Source of the DNA: Caldisericia bacterium
GTDB lineage: Bacteria; Caldisericota; Caldisericia; JAAYUI01
Assembly (NCBI GenBank): GCA_017992555.1
Contig: JAGOOK010000012.1
Location: 1-44,615 of the forward strand
Reading direction: 5' to 3'
DNA: 44,615 nucleotides
Made by a program: the position numbers and the translations under genes. The notes beneath the pieces are model-generated. The model saw nothing but the letters and a program-made list of their open reading frames with translations. It had not been told where the DNA came from and ran no database searches. Below, piece by piece: positions 7,084 to 15,970 of this stretch (position 1 is its first letter; every line of letters starts with the position of its first letter).

Positions 7084-8384
7084 ACATAATATATGCACTC
7101 CTGATCCTTGACGTTCTTGTGATCGCCCATGAATTTGGCCACCTTTTTGCCGCCAGGTCAATTGGCGTGCCGGCACTGAGTTTTTCGATCGGCATGGGCC
7201 CGGTCATTGCAAGAAAAAAATTCAAATACTTTGGTGATACAGAGTTCAGAATATCACTTTTTCCTGTCGGTGGCTATGTCATGGTTTCCGGCGAAGCTGA
7301 AGATTCAGACGATCCAAACAGTCTCTATAGAAAAAGCCCCTGGCAAAGGGCCTGGTTTGCCGTATCCGGTGCTCTGACAAATTTTGTTTTCGCTTTCATT
7401 GTTTTTGTGGTCGTGGCGCTGGCTTTTGGTGATCCAGTTTACCTTTACAACAGGATAGGTACGGTTGATCCAAACATGCCGGCTGCAAAGGCTGGCATTC
7501 AGTCCGGTGACTGGATACTTGAAATAGACGGCACACAGACCCCCACCTGGGACGCGGTTGTGGCTGAGATAAGAACAAGGCCGGACAAGGAAGTGCCAGT
7601 TCTTGTCGGAAGGGAATCCGGCAAGGCCGAGGCAGAAGTTTCTTCGGACACACCAGTCTGGCTAACAGGCAGCCAGGAAGTCAAACTTTCAGAGTTCAAA
7701 TTCCCGGAAGAATACCCAAGCGATGACATTTTTATTGGAATAGACGGCAAATATTTCAGGCTCAATTCGATCGAATCGGTCGGGGATGAAGAGACGGGAA
7801 ACTGGAGCAGAACAAAAGATCTTCTGAAGGCAATTACTTCGACAAGCAAGATCACGTTTGGGTCATCACTAGAAGTCCAGAATGTCAAAGTGACCATTGC
7901 AGGCGTTGAAGAAGAGCAGGAAAATGGCCTGGTCAAAGTTGGAAAACTCGGGATAACAGCGTCGCAGGGAGTCAAATACAAAAGATACAACATCGTCGAG
8001 GCGATATGGATCTCGCTGGAAAAATTCTGGCTTTTCCTTGTTGCATTCTTCAACTTCTTTATTGGATTGTTCTCGGGCAAAGGCGTCGGCGATGTTGCCG
8101 GTCCTGTTGGCATCATAAAAATAACAGGCCAGATGGCCAGCATGGGCTGGGCCGTCATACTTGGTTTTGCCGCGATGCTGTCCATGAATCTTGGGTTCCT
8201 GAACCTTATTCCATTCCCCGGGCTTGATGGTGCCAGGTTCCTGTTCTCTGTTGTTGAGGGCATCACTGGCAAGAAGTTGCCAAGGGCCGTTGAGAACGTC
8301 ATCCATGCGGTCGGTTTTATCGTCCTGATAGGATTGATATTGCTTGTGACTGCAAACGACCTGTTCGGGATATTCAGAAAATGA
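7068..8384 (+). CDS. rseP: RseP-like site-2 zinc metalloprotease (M50)
   Basis: An intramembrane protease of 438 residues. The zinc-binding HEFGH lies in the first transmembrane segment at residues 21-25. A PDZ domain follows (KAGIQSGDWILEIDGT, about residues 140-155), and the C-terminal membrane part contains LNLIPFPGLDGARFLF, the counterpart of the NPDG third-ligand motif. ATG 7068, preceded by AGGAAAG, gives the usual N-terminus (MSTILNIIYALLILDVLVIAHEFGH) and overlaps dxr by 16 bases. RseP/RasP enzymes cleave anti-sigma factors and remnant signal peptides. An ECF sigma factor occurs at 26785, but no link to it is shown. Confidence 0.95.
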   Translation: MSTILNIIYALLILDVLVIAHEFGHLFAARSIGVPALSFSIGMGPVIARKKFKYFGDTEFRISLFPVGGYVMVSGEAEDSDDPNSLYRKSPWQRAWFAVSGALTNFVFAFIVFVVVALAFGDPVYLYNRIGTVDPNMPAAKAGIQSGDWILEIDGTQTPTWDAVVAEIRTRPDKEVPVLVGRESGKAEAEVSSDTPVWLTGSQEVKLSEFKFPEEYPSDDIFIGIDGKYFRLNSIESVGDEETGNWSRTKDLLKAITSTSKITFGSSLEVQNVKVTIAGVEEEQENGLVKVGKLGITASQGVKYKRYNIVEAIWISLEKFWLFLVAFFNFFIGLFSGKGVGDVAGPVGIIKITGQMASMGWAVILGFAAMLSMNLGFLNLIPFPGLDGARFLFSVVEGITGKKLPRAVENVIHAVGFIVLIGLILLVTANDLFGIFRK

Positions 8385-9400
8385 GCAGAAGCGTCTTGGT
8401 TGGCAACGTCAGGATCGGTGGTGGTGCACCCATTGCTGTCCAGACGATGACAAAGACCGACACCAGGGACGCAAAAACAACAATCGAACAGATGTGGCGT
8501 GTATATGGGGCTGGCTGTGAAATAGTCAGGTGCGCCATTCCCGACATGGAAGCCGCAAAGGCCCTTGCCGAGATTGTAAAAGAAAGCCCCATCCCTGTTG
8601 TTGCGGACATCCATTTTGATTACAGGCTGGCGCTTGCATCTCTTGAAGCCGGTTGCCACAAGCTCAGGCTCAACCCTGGCAATATAAAGGACAAAGAAAA
8701 AATAAGGCTTGTTGCAAGAGAAGCCAAAGCCAGAAGCGTTCCCATAAGGGTCGGTGTCAATGCCGGCTCAATCAAACACACGGACAATGTGTCCAATGAA
8801 GTGGTTCAAATTGCATTGGAGGAGGTAAAAATACTTGAAGATGAGGATTTTAGAGACATCGTTGTATCTGTAAAAACATCCGACATAAAAACGACTTTTG
8901 AGGCAAACCGTCTTTTAAGAAAGGCGTGTGACTATCCGATACACATAGGTTTGACCGAGTCTGGCCCGTTAATACAGGGCCTAGTGAGGTCAAGCGCCGC
9001 ACTTTTGCCCATGCTTGAAGAAGGCATAGGGGACACGATAAGGGTCTCGCTGACTGAGGACCCGGAAGCAGAAGTGGAAGCGGCGTGGTCAATGCTTGAG
9101 ACTGTGGGCGTCAGGTCGTTTGGGCCAACAATAATATCCTGCCCCACCTGCGGAAGGACAAGGCAAAACCTGCGCGGGAAGCTGTCGGAGATCCGTATGG
9201 CACTAAAAGGGGTCAAAGGTAAAAAAATAGCTGTCATGGGCTGCGAGGTAAATGGGCCTGGTGAAGCCAAGGACGCTGATATGGGGATTGCCTTTGGAGC
9301 AACAAAATGTGTTGTTTTTAGAGGCGGCAACATGATTGGAACTTTTGACACCGACGAGGCCGTAAGGATATTGATAGAAATGGCCAAGGAGGATAATTGA
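8381..9400 (+). CDS. ispG: 4-hydroxy-3-methylbut-2-en-1-yl diphosphate synthase
   Basis: IspG/GcpE of 339 residues, the [4Fe-4S] enzyme that reductively opens the cyclic MEcPP ring in the MEP pathway, fed by ferredoxin or flavodoxin. The N-terminal TIM barrel starts with VGNVRIGGGAPIAVQTMTKTDT. The C-terminal iron-sulfur domain has SCPTCGR (about residues 253-259) and MGCEVNGPGEAKDADMGIA (from about residue 286), supplying three Cys ligands and the conserved Glu. It is the short bacterial form without the inserted domain of plants. The start overlaps the rseP stop. Confidence 0.96.
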   Translation: MSRSVLVGNVRIGGGAPIAVQTMTKTDTRDAKTTIEQMWRVYGAGCEIVRCAIPDMEAAKALAEIVKESPIPVVADIHFDYRLALASLEAGCHKLRLNPGNIKDKEKIRLVAREAKARSVPIRVGVNAGSIKHTDNVSNEVVQIALEEVKILEDEDFRDIVVSVKTSDIKTTFEANRLLRKACDYPIHIGLTESGPLIQGLVRSSAALLPMLEEGIGDTIRVSLTEDPEAEVEAAWSMLETVGVRSFGPTIISCPTCGRTRQNLRGKLSEIRMALKGVKGKKIAVMGCEVNGPGEAKDADMGIAFGATKCVVFRGGNMIGTFDTDEAVRILIEMAKEDN

Positions 9401-10485
9401 GTAAGGTTTTTATAGTGGGTCTCAGAATGAAGGAAGATGATCAGCACGAGGCTCTTGAATCATTTAGCGAACTGATGCAGCTTGCCAGGACGCTGGACAT
9501 GGAAATAGTTGGAAAAGGTTTTCAGGTAATCAGGGAACCCACCCATTCGCACCTTCTGGGCAAGGGCAAAGTTGAAGAACTGGCACAGGAAATTGCGTCC
9601 CTAAACCCGGAGAGGGTCCTTGTTGATTTTGAACTCTCGCCACTCCAGTGCAGGAACCTGGAAGAGTCATGGGGAAGGCCGGTCCTCGACAGGCATGGCC
9701 TGATAATTGAAGTGTTTTCAAAGCACGCAACCACATCCGAAGGAAAACTTCAGGTAGAGCTTGCACTTCTTAAGTACAAACTCCCCAGGCTGTCTGGCAG
9801 AAACCTTGCCTATGACCAGCAAACGGGTGGTGGAGGTTCTGCGTACCTTAGAGGCGCCGGTGAAAGGGCAATAGACATTGCAAGGAGACAAATCCGCTCC
9901 AGAATCAGGGTGCTTGAGAAGAAGATAGAACTGATAGCCAGGCATAGGGAAATAAAGTCCAAAAGGCGCGAAAAGAGCGATGTTCCGCTGGTTTCGCTTG
10001 TTGGATACACCAATGCTGGCAAGTCAACACTCCTGAATAGCCTCACAGGGGCAAATGTCCTCACACAAAACAAGCTTTTCTCAACACTTGACACAACTGT
10101 CAGGGCAAGAATTCATGAGGGGCAAAAAATACTGTTTGCAGATACCGTTGGTTTTATAAGGAACCTTCCTGTCGATCTCGTTGCCGCTTTCAGGTCAACA
10201 CTTGAAGAAGTGTTGTCTTCGGATGTCATACTGCATGTGTTTGATGCTACAAACCCTGACTGGGAACGCCACATTGAAGTGGCACAAGGCATCCTGGATG
10301 ATCTTGGAGCAAGCCACATCCCAACGCTGTATGTTGCCAATAAGAGCGACCTTGCATCCGAAGAAAAACAAAAAGAAATATCAGACCATCTTGGTGACGT
10401 GGTTTTTGTTTCGGCCCTCGAAAGACAGGGGCTTGATATACTTCTGGGCAAATTATCACAAAACCTTTTTGCCCTCAAAGTTTAG
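9397..10485 (+). CDS. hflX: GTPase HflX
   Basis: A ribosome-associated GTPase of 362 residues. The N-terminal HflX domain includes HLLGKGKVEEL and ERVLVDFELSPLQCRNLEE. A glycine-rich linker (QTGGGGSAYLRGAGE) and helical region lead to the G domain with GYTNAGKSTLLN (about residues 202-213), DTVGFIRNLP (G3) and ANKSDL (G4). HflX splits or rescues stalled 70S ribosomes under stress, fitting its place at the end of a translation-led operon. The TTG start overlaps the ispG stop as TTGA, and the next ATG (LRMKEDDQ) is also possible. No terminator is visible in the 52 bases after it. Confidence 0.93.
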   Translation: MSKVFIVGLRMKEDDQHEALESFSELMQLARTLDMEIVGKGFQVIREPTHSHLLGKGKVEELAQEIASLNPERVLVDFELSPLQCRNLEESWGRPVLDRHGLIIEVFSKHATTSEGKLQVELALLKYKLPRLSGRNLAYDQQTGGGGSAYLRGAGERAIDIARRQIRSRIRVLEKKIELIARHREIKSKRREKSDVPLVSLVGYTNAGKSTLLNSLTGANVLTQNKLFSTLDTTVRARIHEGQKILFADTVGFIRNLPVDLVAAFRSTLEEVLSSDVILHVFDATNPDWERHIEVAQGILDDLGASHIPTLYVANKSDLASEEKQKEISDHLGDVVFVSALERQGLDILLGKLSQNLFALKV

Positions 10486-10537
10486 CCAGGACAAAATCCA
10501 TGCGTTGTAAAATAATGATCCGAAAAGGAGTGATCAG

Positions 10538-13500
10538 ATGAAAAAATGTTTGACTTTGACACTAACATTGCTGATGGTTCTTGTATCGTTTGGCAATGTT
10601 GGTTTTGCTCTGCAGAAAACCGATCCAGTCCATCAGTCAAGAATGGCCTATGTTTCACCAGGCATCATTGCACAGATGGGTGAAGGATCGATTGATGATC
10701 CAATAGATGCCATGGTGTGGACATCAACACCGATAGACAAGTCATTGGAGAGGATGGGCCAGAATGAAGGCCTGCTGAGATTTGAGCCATTCAAGTTTAT
10801 GTCCTGCTATTATGTCAGCGCGACCAGCCAGGCCCTCAAGACCATCGCATCCATGCCTGAAACGCTGAGGGTCCAGGAGAATTATTCTATAAAAGCACCC
10901 GATACCAAGATGGCTGATACAAAGAATACAAAAGTCAATTGGGGCCTTGATGATCTGAAGGTCAAGGACCTCTGGAAGCAGGGCATCAGGGGCCAGGGCG
11001 TCAAGGTTGGTTTGCTTGATACTGGCGTTGATGCGAAACATCCAGAGCTGGCAGGCAAGGTCACAAAGTTCGCAACGTTCGACACGTCTGGCAAGGTTAT
11101 ACCAGATATGACCGAACCTTTTGACAATGTTGGTCATGGTACCCATTGCGCTGGAATAATCGCTGGCGGAAAGAGTGGCCAGGACGGCGTTGGCGTTGCC
11201 CCTGATTGCGAACTCATAGTTGGTTCGGTAATCCCTGGTGGCAATGGGACGCTTGCGCAGGTTATTGGTGGCATGCAATGGATCCTTGATCCGGACGGAG
11301 ACCCAAACACCGATGATGCCCCAAGGGTGGTTTCGATGTCACTTGGTGGTTCGATCCCTGACGAAGACATGGTTGCTGCTACGGACGCATTTGAAAGAAA
11401 GGGTGTTCTCCTTGTTGCCTCCATCGGCAACAGCGGAGATGGCTCGACTGGTTCACCAGGCAATATACCATCAGTAACATCTGTTGGTGCCTATGACAAG
11501 AATCGTCAGCCGGCGAGTTTCTCAAGCGGCAACAAGATCGACTGGGAAATAGAGCCGTACCACGAATCGATCATAAAGCCAGATGTTTCTGCTCCTGGTG
11601 TGTCAATATATTCAACCTTCCCAAAGGGCAAGTATGCAATAGCAAGCGGAACATCAATGGCCACTCCCCATGTGGCTGGCGTTTGTGCGTTGCTCATGTC
11701 AACCGACAAGTCCTATTCAGCCATTGATTTGAGAATGGCGATCAAGGCAACGGCCGATGACCTGGGTTCAAAGGGATGGGACACCAGATATGGTACTGGT
11801 GCGATCAATCCAAAGGCCGCACTTGATTATCTCAAGAAAACCGGAAAAGTGCAGGTTGACATCAATCTTTCGGACAAAAAAGTGGCAAACCTTGCAATCG
11901 GCGACAATCATTACAGAGTGGACAAGAGCTTCGCGCTCCACCTTCCGCCTGGAAAGACAAACATAGAACTGAGTTCTTTTGGATTTAAAAAGCTCGTCCA
12001 GGAGGTCAATGTTGTTGCAGGAAAATCATCTTCCATAAGCTATGAAATGTCTGAACTGCCAAAAACTTCTTTTAAGGCGACGATGTATGACGCAGATGGA
12101 AATCCTGCAAATGTCGGGCAGATGAGGATCACTGGAACTAGCTTCAGCGCTGATAGCGATGAAAATGGAAGTTTTGACGCAGAGATTCCAACGGACGAGT
12201 ATGACGTTGAATTCTGGTCCATTGGCTATGTGCCAAAAACCATGAAGATTGACTTCTCAAAAGACCTGCCAAAGAAAATACAGCTTGAAAAGGCAGACGT
12301 GCTCGTTGTTGCCTTGCAATACACTACCCCAAGCCAGTATTACAGCAGAAGGTTTGACAAATACTGTTTCAGGGCCTTTGATGAGATGGGAATAAAGTAT
12401 TGCCCGGTCAATCCATACAAGTTTGACCTCACAAGTGAACAGATGAAGATGTTTGACAGGGTATACTGGTTTGCCGGCGAGAATGGCCTTTATTCCGAAG
12501 ACGTAGAAATCCTTGAGGATTACCTTGGGGAGGGTGGCAAGCTCCTTATTTCAGGCTCCAATCTTCTCTACTTTGAAAGCTACAGAAGGGACAACTCGTT
12601 CTTCACGGACAACTATGGCGTTATCCTTAAAAATTCACCAACACCACTTACAACAATGATGGGTGTTAAAGATGACGACATAGGCGATGGTCTTGTCTTC
12701 TCGTTTAGCGGTGGCGATGGCGCATCCAACCAGCTTGGTGCGGACGGCTTCGTTGTAAACAGGGGAAATGCCAAGCCTTTCATGTATTACCTTGGCCCAA
12801 AGGAAACTTCACCTGCGGATCTCGGCTATACCGGCCTGAAACTTCAAACACAGAATTTCCTCTCGATCTTCCTTGCGTTTGGCTTTGAGGGAATCAATAG
12901 CAAAGAAGCCAGACAGATGTTGCTCTCCAGGGTCGAAAAATGGTTCACCAGTTTTGGTGGTGTCGATATTACTTTCGAGGACGACAAGGGCAATCCTGTT
13001 TATGCAAAAGCAAAGATAGACGGCATTGGCGATGTTGAAACAAATAATGAAGGCCATCTGGTTCTATCATATCTACCACAGGGCAAAATTTCCTTGAAAG
13101 TTGTCCCGTTTGGTTTTGCGGAGCAGAGCTTCACGGCCACTGTCACGCCGGGAAAAACAACCAGGATAAGCCTTGGCCTGTCAAACCCAACTTCAGTAAA
13201 GATCTCTGGAAAGGTTGTTGATTCAGCAACCGGAACACCGATGAAATGCGATTTCAAGATCATAGGTTTTGAAACAAAGCAGTATTCAACGGATGATGCT
13301 GGGAATTTCTCATTGACCCTTCCAAAATACAAGTATTCGCTCAAAATCTTCAAGAAAGGCTATCTGAATTACTGGATGGATATCCTTGAAAATGCCGAAA
13401 ATCTCAAAGTCAAAATGGAGAAACCGAAGAGGGCTGTTGCGCTGTTCCAGCAGATAGCTCCAAGCTGGGACACGAGGAGCTTTGCAGGGATTGCCCAGAT

Positions 13501-14071
13501 ATACGAGAGGGTTGCAAGAGGCTCTGGTACTGACTTCGACAACATTATAGTGCCTCCCGGCAATGTAGTGGACTATGAAGACATGCAGCAGTTTAGCAAG
13601 ATAATCTGGTACTGTGGTTTCAACGATGAAATAGGAGCCTCATGGTGGCTGGACAATCTTGCAAGATACGTCAATGATGGTGGTTCAATAGCGATCATAG
13701 GCCAGAATGTGCCGCAGGCAATCAGCTCAAGACCCGAGCTTGCAAAAACATTCGGGTTTGAGCTGCTCGAATCCAATACCAGCATCTATGCTGTCAAAGG
13801 TGTGAAGGGGGACCCGATTGGTGATGGTTTGATATTCTCCCTTTATCACCCATTCCTTAGAATGGGACTGCTTTCGGTTGCACCATCGATGAAGCCTGTT
13901 GGTTCTGGAGTGTCCTGTTTTGATTATCTTGGCGGAGCATCGGCAGGAGTGAGGGTTGGAACCGACAAACAAAAAACGCTTGTGCTTCCATTCGGTTTTG
14001 AGAATATGTATGCAGACACCAAGGAAAGCCAGGACCTTTTCAAGAGGATAGTGAGCTACCTGGGGAAGTAA
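10538..14071 (+). CDS. Exported multidomain subtilisin-like serine protease
   Basis: A 1177-residue secreted S8 protease. A signal peptide (MKKCLTLTL, cleavage probably after GFA) is followed by a propeptide-like region to about residue 130. The catalytic domain has the triad Asp in LLDTGVDAKHPE (about residue 160), His in GHGTHCAGIIAGG (about 200) and Ser in GTSMATPHVAG (about 373). Downstream are carboxypeptidase-regulatory-like beta domains (about 500-580, 805-880 and 885-955). These alternate with two segments resembling class I glutamine-amidotransferase-like folds (about 585-790 and 960-1175), each with a long DGGSI/GEGGKL-type strand-turn. AAAAGGAG precedes the ATG. No cell-wall anchor is seen at the C-terminus. 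Confidence 0.88.
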   Translation: MKKCLTLTLTLLMVLVSFGNVGFALQKTDPVHQSRMAYVSPGIIAQMGEGSIDDPIDAMVWTSTPIDKSLERMGQNEGLLRFEPFKFMSCYYVSATSQALKTIASMPETLRVQENYSIKAPDTKMADTKNTKVNWGLDDLKVKDLWKQGIRGQGVKVGLLDTGVDAKHPELAGKVTKFATFDTSGKVIPDMTEPFDNVGHGTHCAGIIAGGKSGQDGVGVAPDCELIVGSVIPGGNGTLAQVIGGMQWILDPDGDPNTDDAPRVVSMSLGGSIPDEDMVAATDAFERKGVLLVASIGNSGDGSTGSPGNIPSVTSVGAYDKNRQPASFSSGNKIDWEIEPYHESIIKPDVSAPGVSIYSTFPKGKYAIASGTSMATPHVAGVCALLMSTDKSYSAIDLRMAIKATADDLGSKGWDTRYGTGAINPKAALDYLKKTGKVQVDINLSDKKVANLAIGDNHYRVDKSFALHLPPGKTNIELSSFGFKKLVQEVNVVAGKSSSISYEMSELPKTSFKATMYDADGNPANVGQMRITGTSFSADSDENGSFDAEIPTDEYDVEFWSIGYVPKTMKIDFSKDLPKKIQLEKADVLVVALQYTTPSQYYSRRFDKYCFRAFDEMGIKYCPVNPYKFDLTSEQMKMFDRVYWFAGENGLYSEDVEILEDYLGEGGKLLISGSNLLYFESYRRDNSFFTDNYGVILKNSPTPLTTMMGVKDDDIGDGLVFSFSGGDGASNQLGADGFVVNRGNAKPFMYYLGPKETSPADLGYTGLKLQTQNFLSIFLAFGFEGINSKEARQMLLSRVEKWFTSFGGVDITFEDDKGNPVYAKAKIDGIGDVETNNEGHLVLSYLPQGKISLKVVPFGFAEQSFTATVTPGKTTRISLGLSNPTSVKISGKVVDSATGTPMKCDFKIIGFETKQYSTDDAGNFSLTLPKYKYSLKIFKKGYLNYWMDILENAENLKVKMEKPKRAVALFQQIAPSWDTRSFAGIAQIYERVARGSGTDFDNIIVPPGNVVDYEDMQQFSKIIWYCGFNDEIGASWWLDNLARYVNDGGSIAIIGQNVPQAISSRPELAKTFGFELLESNTSIYAVKGVKGDPIGDGLIFSLYHPFLRMGLLSVAPSMKPVGSGVSCFDYLGGASAGVRVGTDKQKTLVLPFGFENMYADTKESQDLFKRIVSYLGK

Positions 14072-14098
14072 AATAGTCTAAAAGCGACAAAAAACCGT

Positions 14099-14126
14099 TT
14101 GACAATGTCATGTCATACAATAAAAT
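14099..14126 (+). promoter_or_regulatory. Putative promoter of the first XRE-type regulator
   Basis: TTGACA (14099-14104) and TAAAAT (14121-14126) are separated by 16 bases. The expected start falls around 14133, next to the ATG at 14134, so the transcript may be leaderless. The -35 overlaps the left arm of the palindrome described next. Confidence 0.5.
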
Positions 14127-14142
14127 GTGTGGCATGACATTG
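14103..14142. promoter_or_regulatory. Operator-like 10-bp inverted repeat flanking the -10 box
   Basis: CAATGTCATG (14103-14112) and CATGACATTG (14133-14142) are perfect reverse complements with centres 30 bp apart, about three helical turns. The left arm overlaps the -35 box, the right arm covers the predicted transcription and translation start, and the -10 lies between. A transcript starting near 14133 would lack the left arm, so this is better read as a DNA-binding site than an RNA hairpin. The obvious candidate ligand is the HTH protein encoded immediately downstream. Confidence 0.55.
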
Positions 14143-14478
14143 GGAGTGATTATAAAGACAGCATTAGTCCGCAAAGGTAAAACACAGGCCTGGCTTGCAT
14201 CAAAGCTGGGCCTTTCTTCTATGAGTGTTTACCGGATATGCAACGATCTGGTCAAGCCGAGACAAGACGTTCTTCTGGGGATGGCTGAAAACCTTGATCT
14301 TCCATCTGAATTTCTCATAAAAACATGCGTTCAGACGCAGTATAAAACATCAGAGGGGTTTGACCTTTCCAGAACAAAAAAGGTCCTCGAGCAGCTTGCG
14401 CTCGAGGACCCCACGTTAAGCGCCGACAAAAAAGAGGCGCTATTTAAGGCCGCAATGGTCTTGTCTGAGATAGACTAG
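14134..14478 (+). CDS. Small XRE-family HTH transcriptional regulator
   Basis: A 114-residue protein with an N-terminal helix-turn-helix of the Cro/XRE type. KTQAWLASKLGLSSMSVYRICNDLVKP fits the family's helices 2-4, and ENLDLPSEFLIK follows as helix 5. The C-terminal 45 residues are charged and probably dimerise. I prefer ATG 14134 because the core begins TLGVIIKTAL just as the second XRE protein here begins TLGEFLNQQR; ATG 14110 is an alternative but lies inside the putative promoter. It is probably autoregulated through the flanking palindrome. Its stop shares the palindrome CTAG with the stop of convergent pckA, and its 3' part contains the pckA terminator. Confidence 0.75.
   Translation: MTLGVIIKTALVRKGKTQAWLASKLGLSSMSVYRICNDLVKPRQDVLLGMAENLDLPSEFLIKTCVQTQYKTSEGFDLSRTKKVLEQLALEDPTLSADKKEALFKAAMVLSEID
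14376..14410 (-). terminator. Intrinsic terminator of pckA, inside the opposing XRE gene
   Basis: Read on the minus strand, GGTCCTCGAGC pairs with GCTCGAGGACC (14400-14410 and 14382-14392) in a perfect 11-bp GC-rich stem with a 7-base loop, followed at once by TTTTTT (14381-14376). This is the textbook Rho-independent layout, 65 bases past the pckA stop. On the plus strand the same bases encode residues KVLEQLALEDP of the XRE protein, and no T-run follows there, so termination is one-directional. Confidence 0.85.
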
Positions 14479-15956
14479 ATCACCTTCTGGATGTCCGGAT
14501 CAAGGGAGAGGAACTGGTCGAGCCAGGCCCTGCGTTCTTTTCTGAGGGAGTCGTTCTTTTCCTTCAGTTCTTCAGGCGTGAAATAGTTTCTTGGGTCAAG
14601 CCTGTTTATGTCAACACCTTCACATTCTGAAAGGACTTCATACCCCCAGTAATCGTCCTTGCGCCACTTTACGGCACCCCTTGCGATCTGCTTGAGAATT
14701 CCAACCGAATCCGGTATTCTGATCTTCTCTTTGTTGCCAATTTTGCCAGTGTTGAGGAGGAAGCATTGCATGTGTGGATTTTTTTTGAGAAGGTCCATGA
14801 TGTAATTGCCTTCATCATCGAGTGGTCCGACAATAAATGGGTTTGTCCCGACTTCGCGCTTTGACTGGCCAGCTTTCGTTGGGTCGCCGGCTGATGTTTC
14901 AATTGATTCGCCAAGCATGAAGAAGGCAGCTGCCTGCTCTGGAGACAGTTTTGCCACCGGCGGGACAATGTCGTCCCTGCGGGTGATGAAGACTACCATG
15001 TCGGTTTTTGGAATATCGATGCTGTTATCAGTGAATTTTATGTCAGAGCGTTGCACGACTGCTCTTCCATTTGTCCCTACGTCGTAGTTGAGGAAATCGA
15101 CTTTGCCGTTTTCTTCAACATGGATGTTCTCCAGGACAGCAGTTTTTGCTACGGCCGCGTTGTAAAGGACGGGCTGGCCAACCGGCTCAAGGCCCTCGGT
15201 TTTGATGTAGAAGTTTTTTTCAGTTCCGACACACTTTGTGTCTGGATAAATGATTACGACGTCATCCTGACGTATTGCCACACCCTCTTCGCCCTCAAGA
15301 AAATGATGGTGGCAGGTGAGGGTTGTCTTGCCTGTTCCTGAAAGTCCAAACAGGATTATTCCCTTTTCGACAAGCTTCCCGTTGACATCCCTGACCTTAA
15401 TCATCTTTGAACCTGCATGGAGACCGAGTCCGCCATCCTGCTTGCCGCGATACATTGTCATCCTGAGGAACGATTTTTTGACCTCTCCAAAATAGTCTGT
15501 CCCCAAAACATAGGTCACGCCATCTAGTGCATTCACTATGACCTTTCTTTCCGGCCATTCCGGGACATCAATTGTTGTAAGGAAAGGACGATCGAGTTTT
15601 GTTGGTGGGAAGAGCAGGTTTTGCCACATATAGGGAATTCTGGCGTATGGTTTTGTGATGTAGAGCCTGCAGGGAATCTGATAACCAGGTGTCTGGCACA
15701 TCGTTCGCTCGGTGTAGATGACCTCTTTGTCTTTAAGATACTCTCTTACCTTCAAAATAGTCTCTACCTGTGATTTGGTTGGCTCAATTCCAACTATTTC
15801 TGTGAATTTTGCCGACCTGTTCCTGATTTTTGTAACATAGGAAGCGGAACCAAATTCAGTGGTTCTCTCATCTTTCCTGGCCATTTCCCTCAGCTCGTCC
15901 GGACCCAGTCCGGCAATTAGACGCCCCACTTGAAGGGGTTTAGTAAAAATGTCCAT
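14475..15956 (-). CDS. pckA: Phosphoenolpyruvate carboxykinase (ATP type)
   Basis: A 493-residue PEPCK interconverting oxaloacetate + ATP with PEP + CO2 + ADP. The P-loop GLSGTGKTTLT lies at about residues 205-215, with RQDDVV and the metal/OAA region further on, and RIPYMWQNLLFPP upstream. This matches the ATP-dependent rather than the GTP-dependent family. It is shorter than the roughly 530-540 residues of many ATP-PEPCKs. AGGAGGAACG precedes the ATG. It is last in an operon with cobO, meaB and a B12-binding mutase subunit, so C3-to-C4 flux via succinate and oxaloacetate, or its reverse, is the likely setting. A strong terminator follows inside the XRE gene. Confidence 0.93.
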   Translation of the reverse strand: MDIFTKPLQVGRLIAGLGPDELREMARKDERTTEFGSASYVTKIRNRSAKFTEIVGIEPTKSQVETILKVREYLKDKEVIYTERTMCQTPGYQIPCRLYITKPYARIPYMWQNLLFPPTKLDRPFLTTIDVPEWPERKVIVNALDGVTYVLGTDYFGEVKKSFLRMTMYRGKQDGGLGLHAGSKMIKVRDVNGKLVEKGIILFGLSGTGKTTLTCHHHFLEGEEGVAIRQDDVVIIYPDTKCVGTEKNFYIKTEGLEPVGQPVLYNAAVAKTAVLENIHVEENGKVDFLNYDVGTNGRAVVQRSDIKFTDNSIDIPKTDMVVFITRRDDIVPPVAKLSPEQAAAFFMLGESIETSAGDPTKAGQSKREVGTNPFIVGPLDDEGNYIMDLLKKNPHMQCFLLNTGKIGNKEKIRIPDSVGILKQIARGAVKWRKDDYWGYEVLSECEGVDINRLDPRNYFTPEELKEKNDSLRKERRAWLDQFLSLDPDIQKVI

Positions 15957-15970
15957 CGTTCCTCCTGAAT

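Noticed and set aside
7499-8659. A 386-codon open frame on the minus strand
   Set aside because: It lies wholly antisense to rseP and ispG, is serine/proline-rich in the way of shadow frames, and has no recognisable domain.
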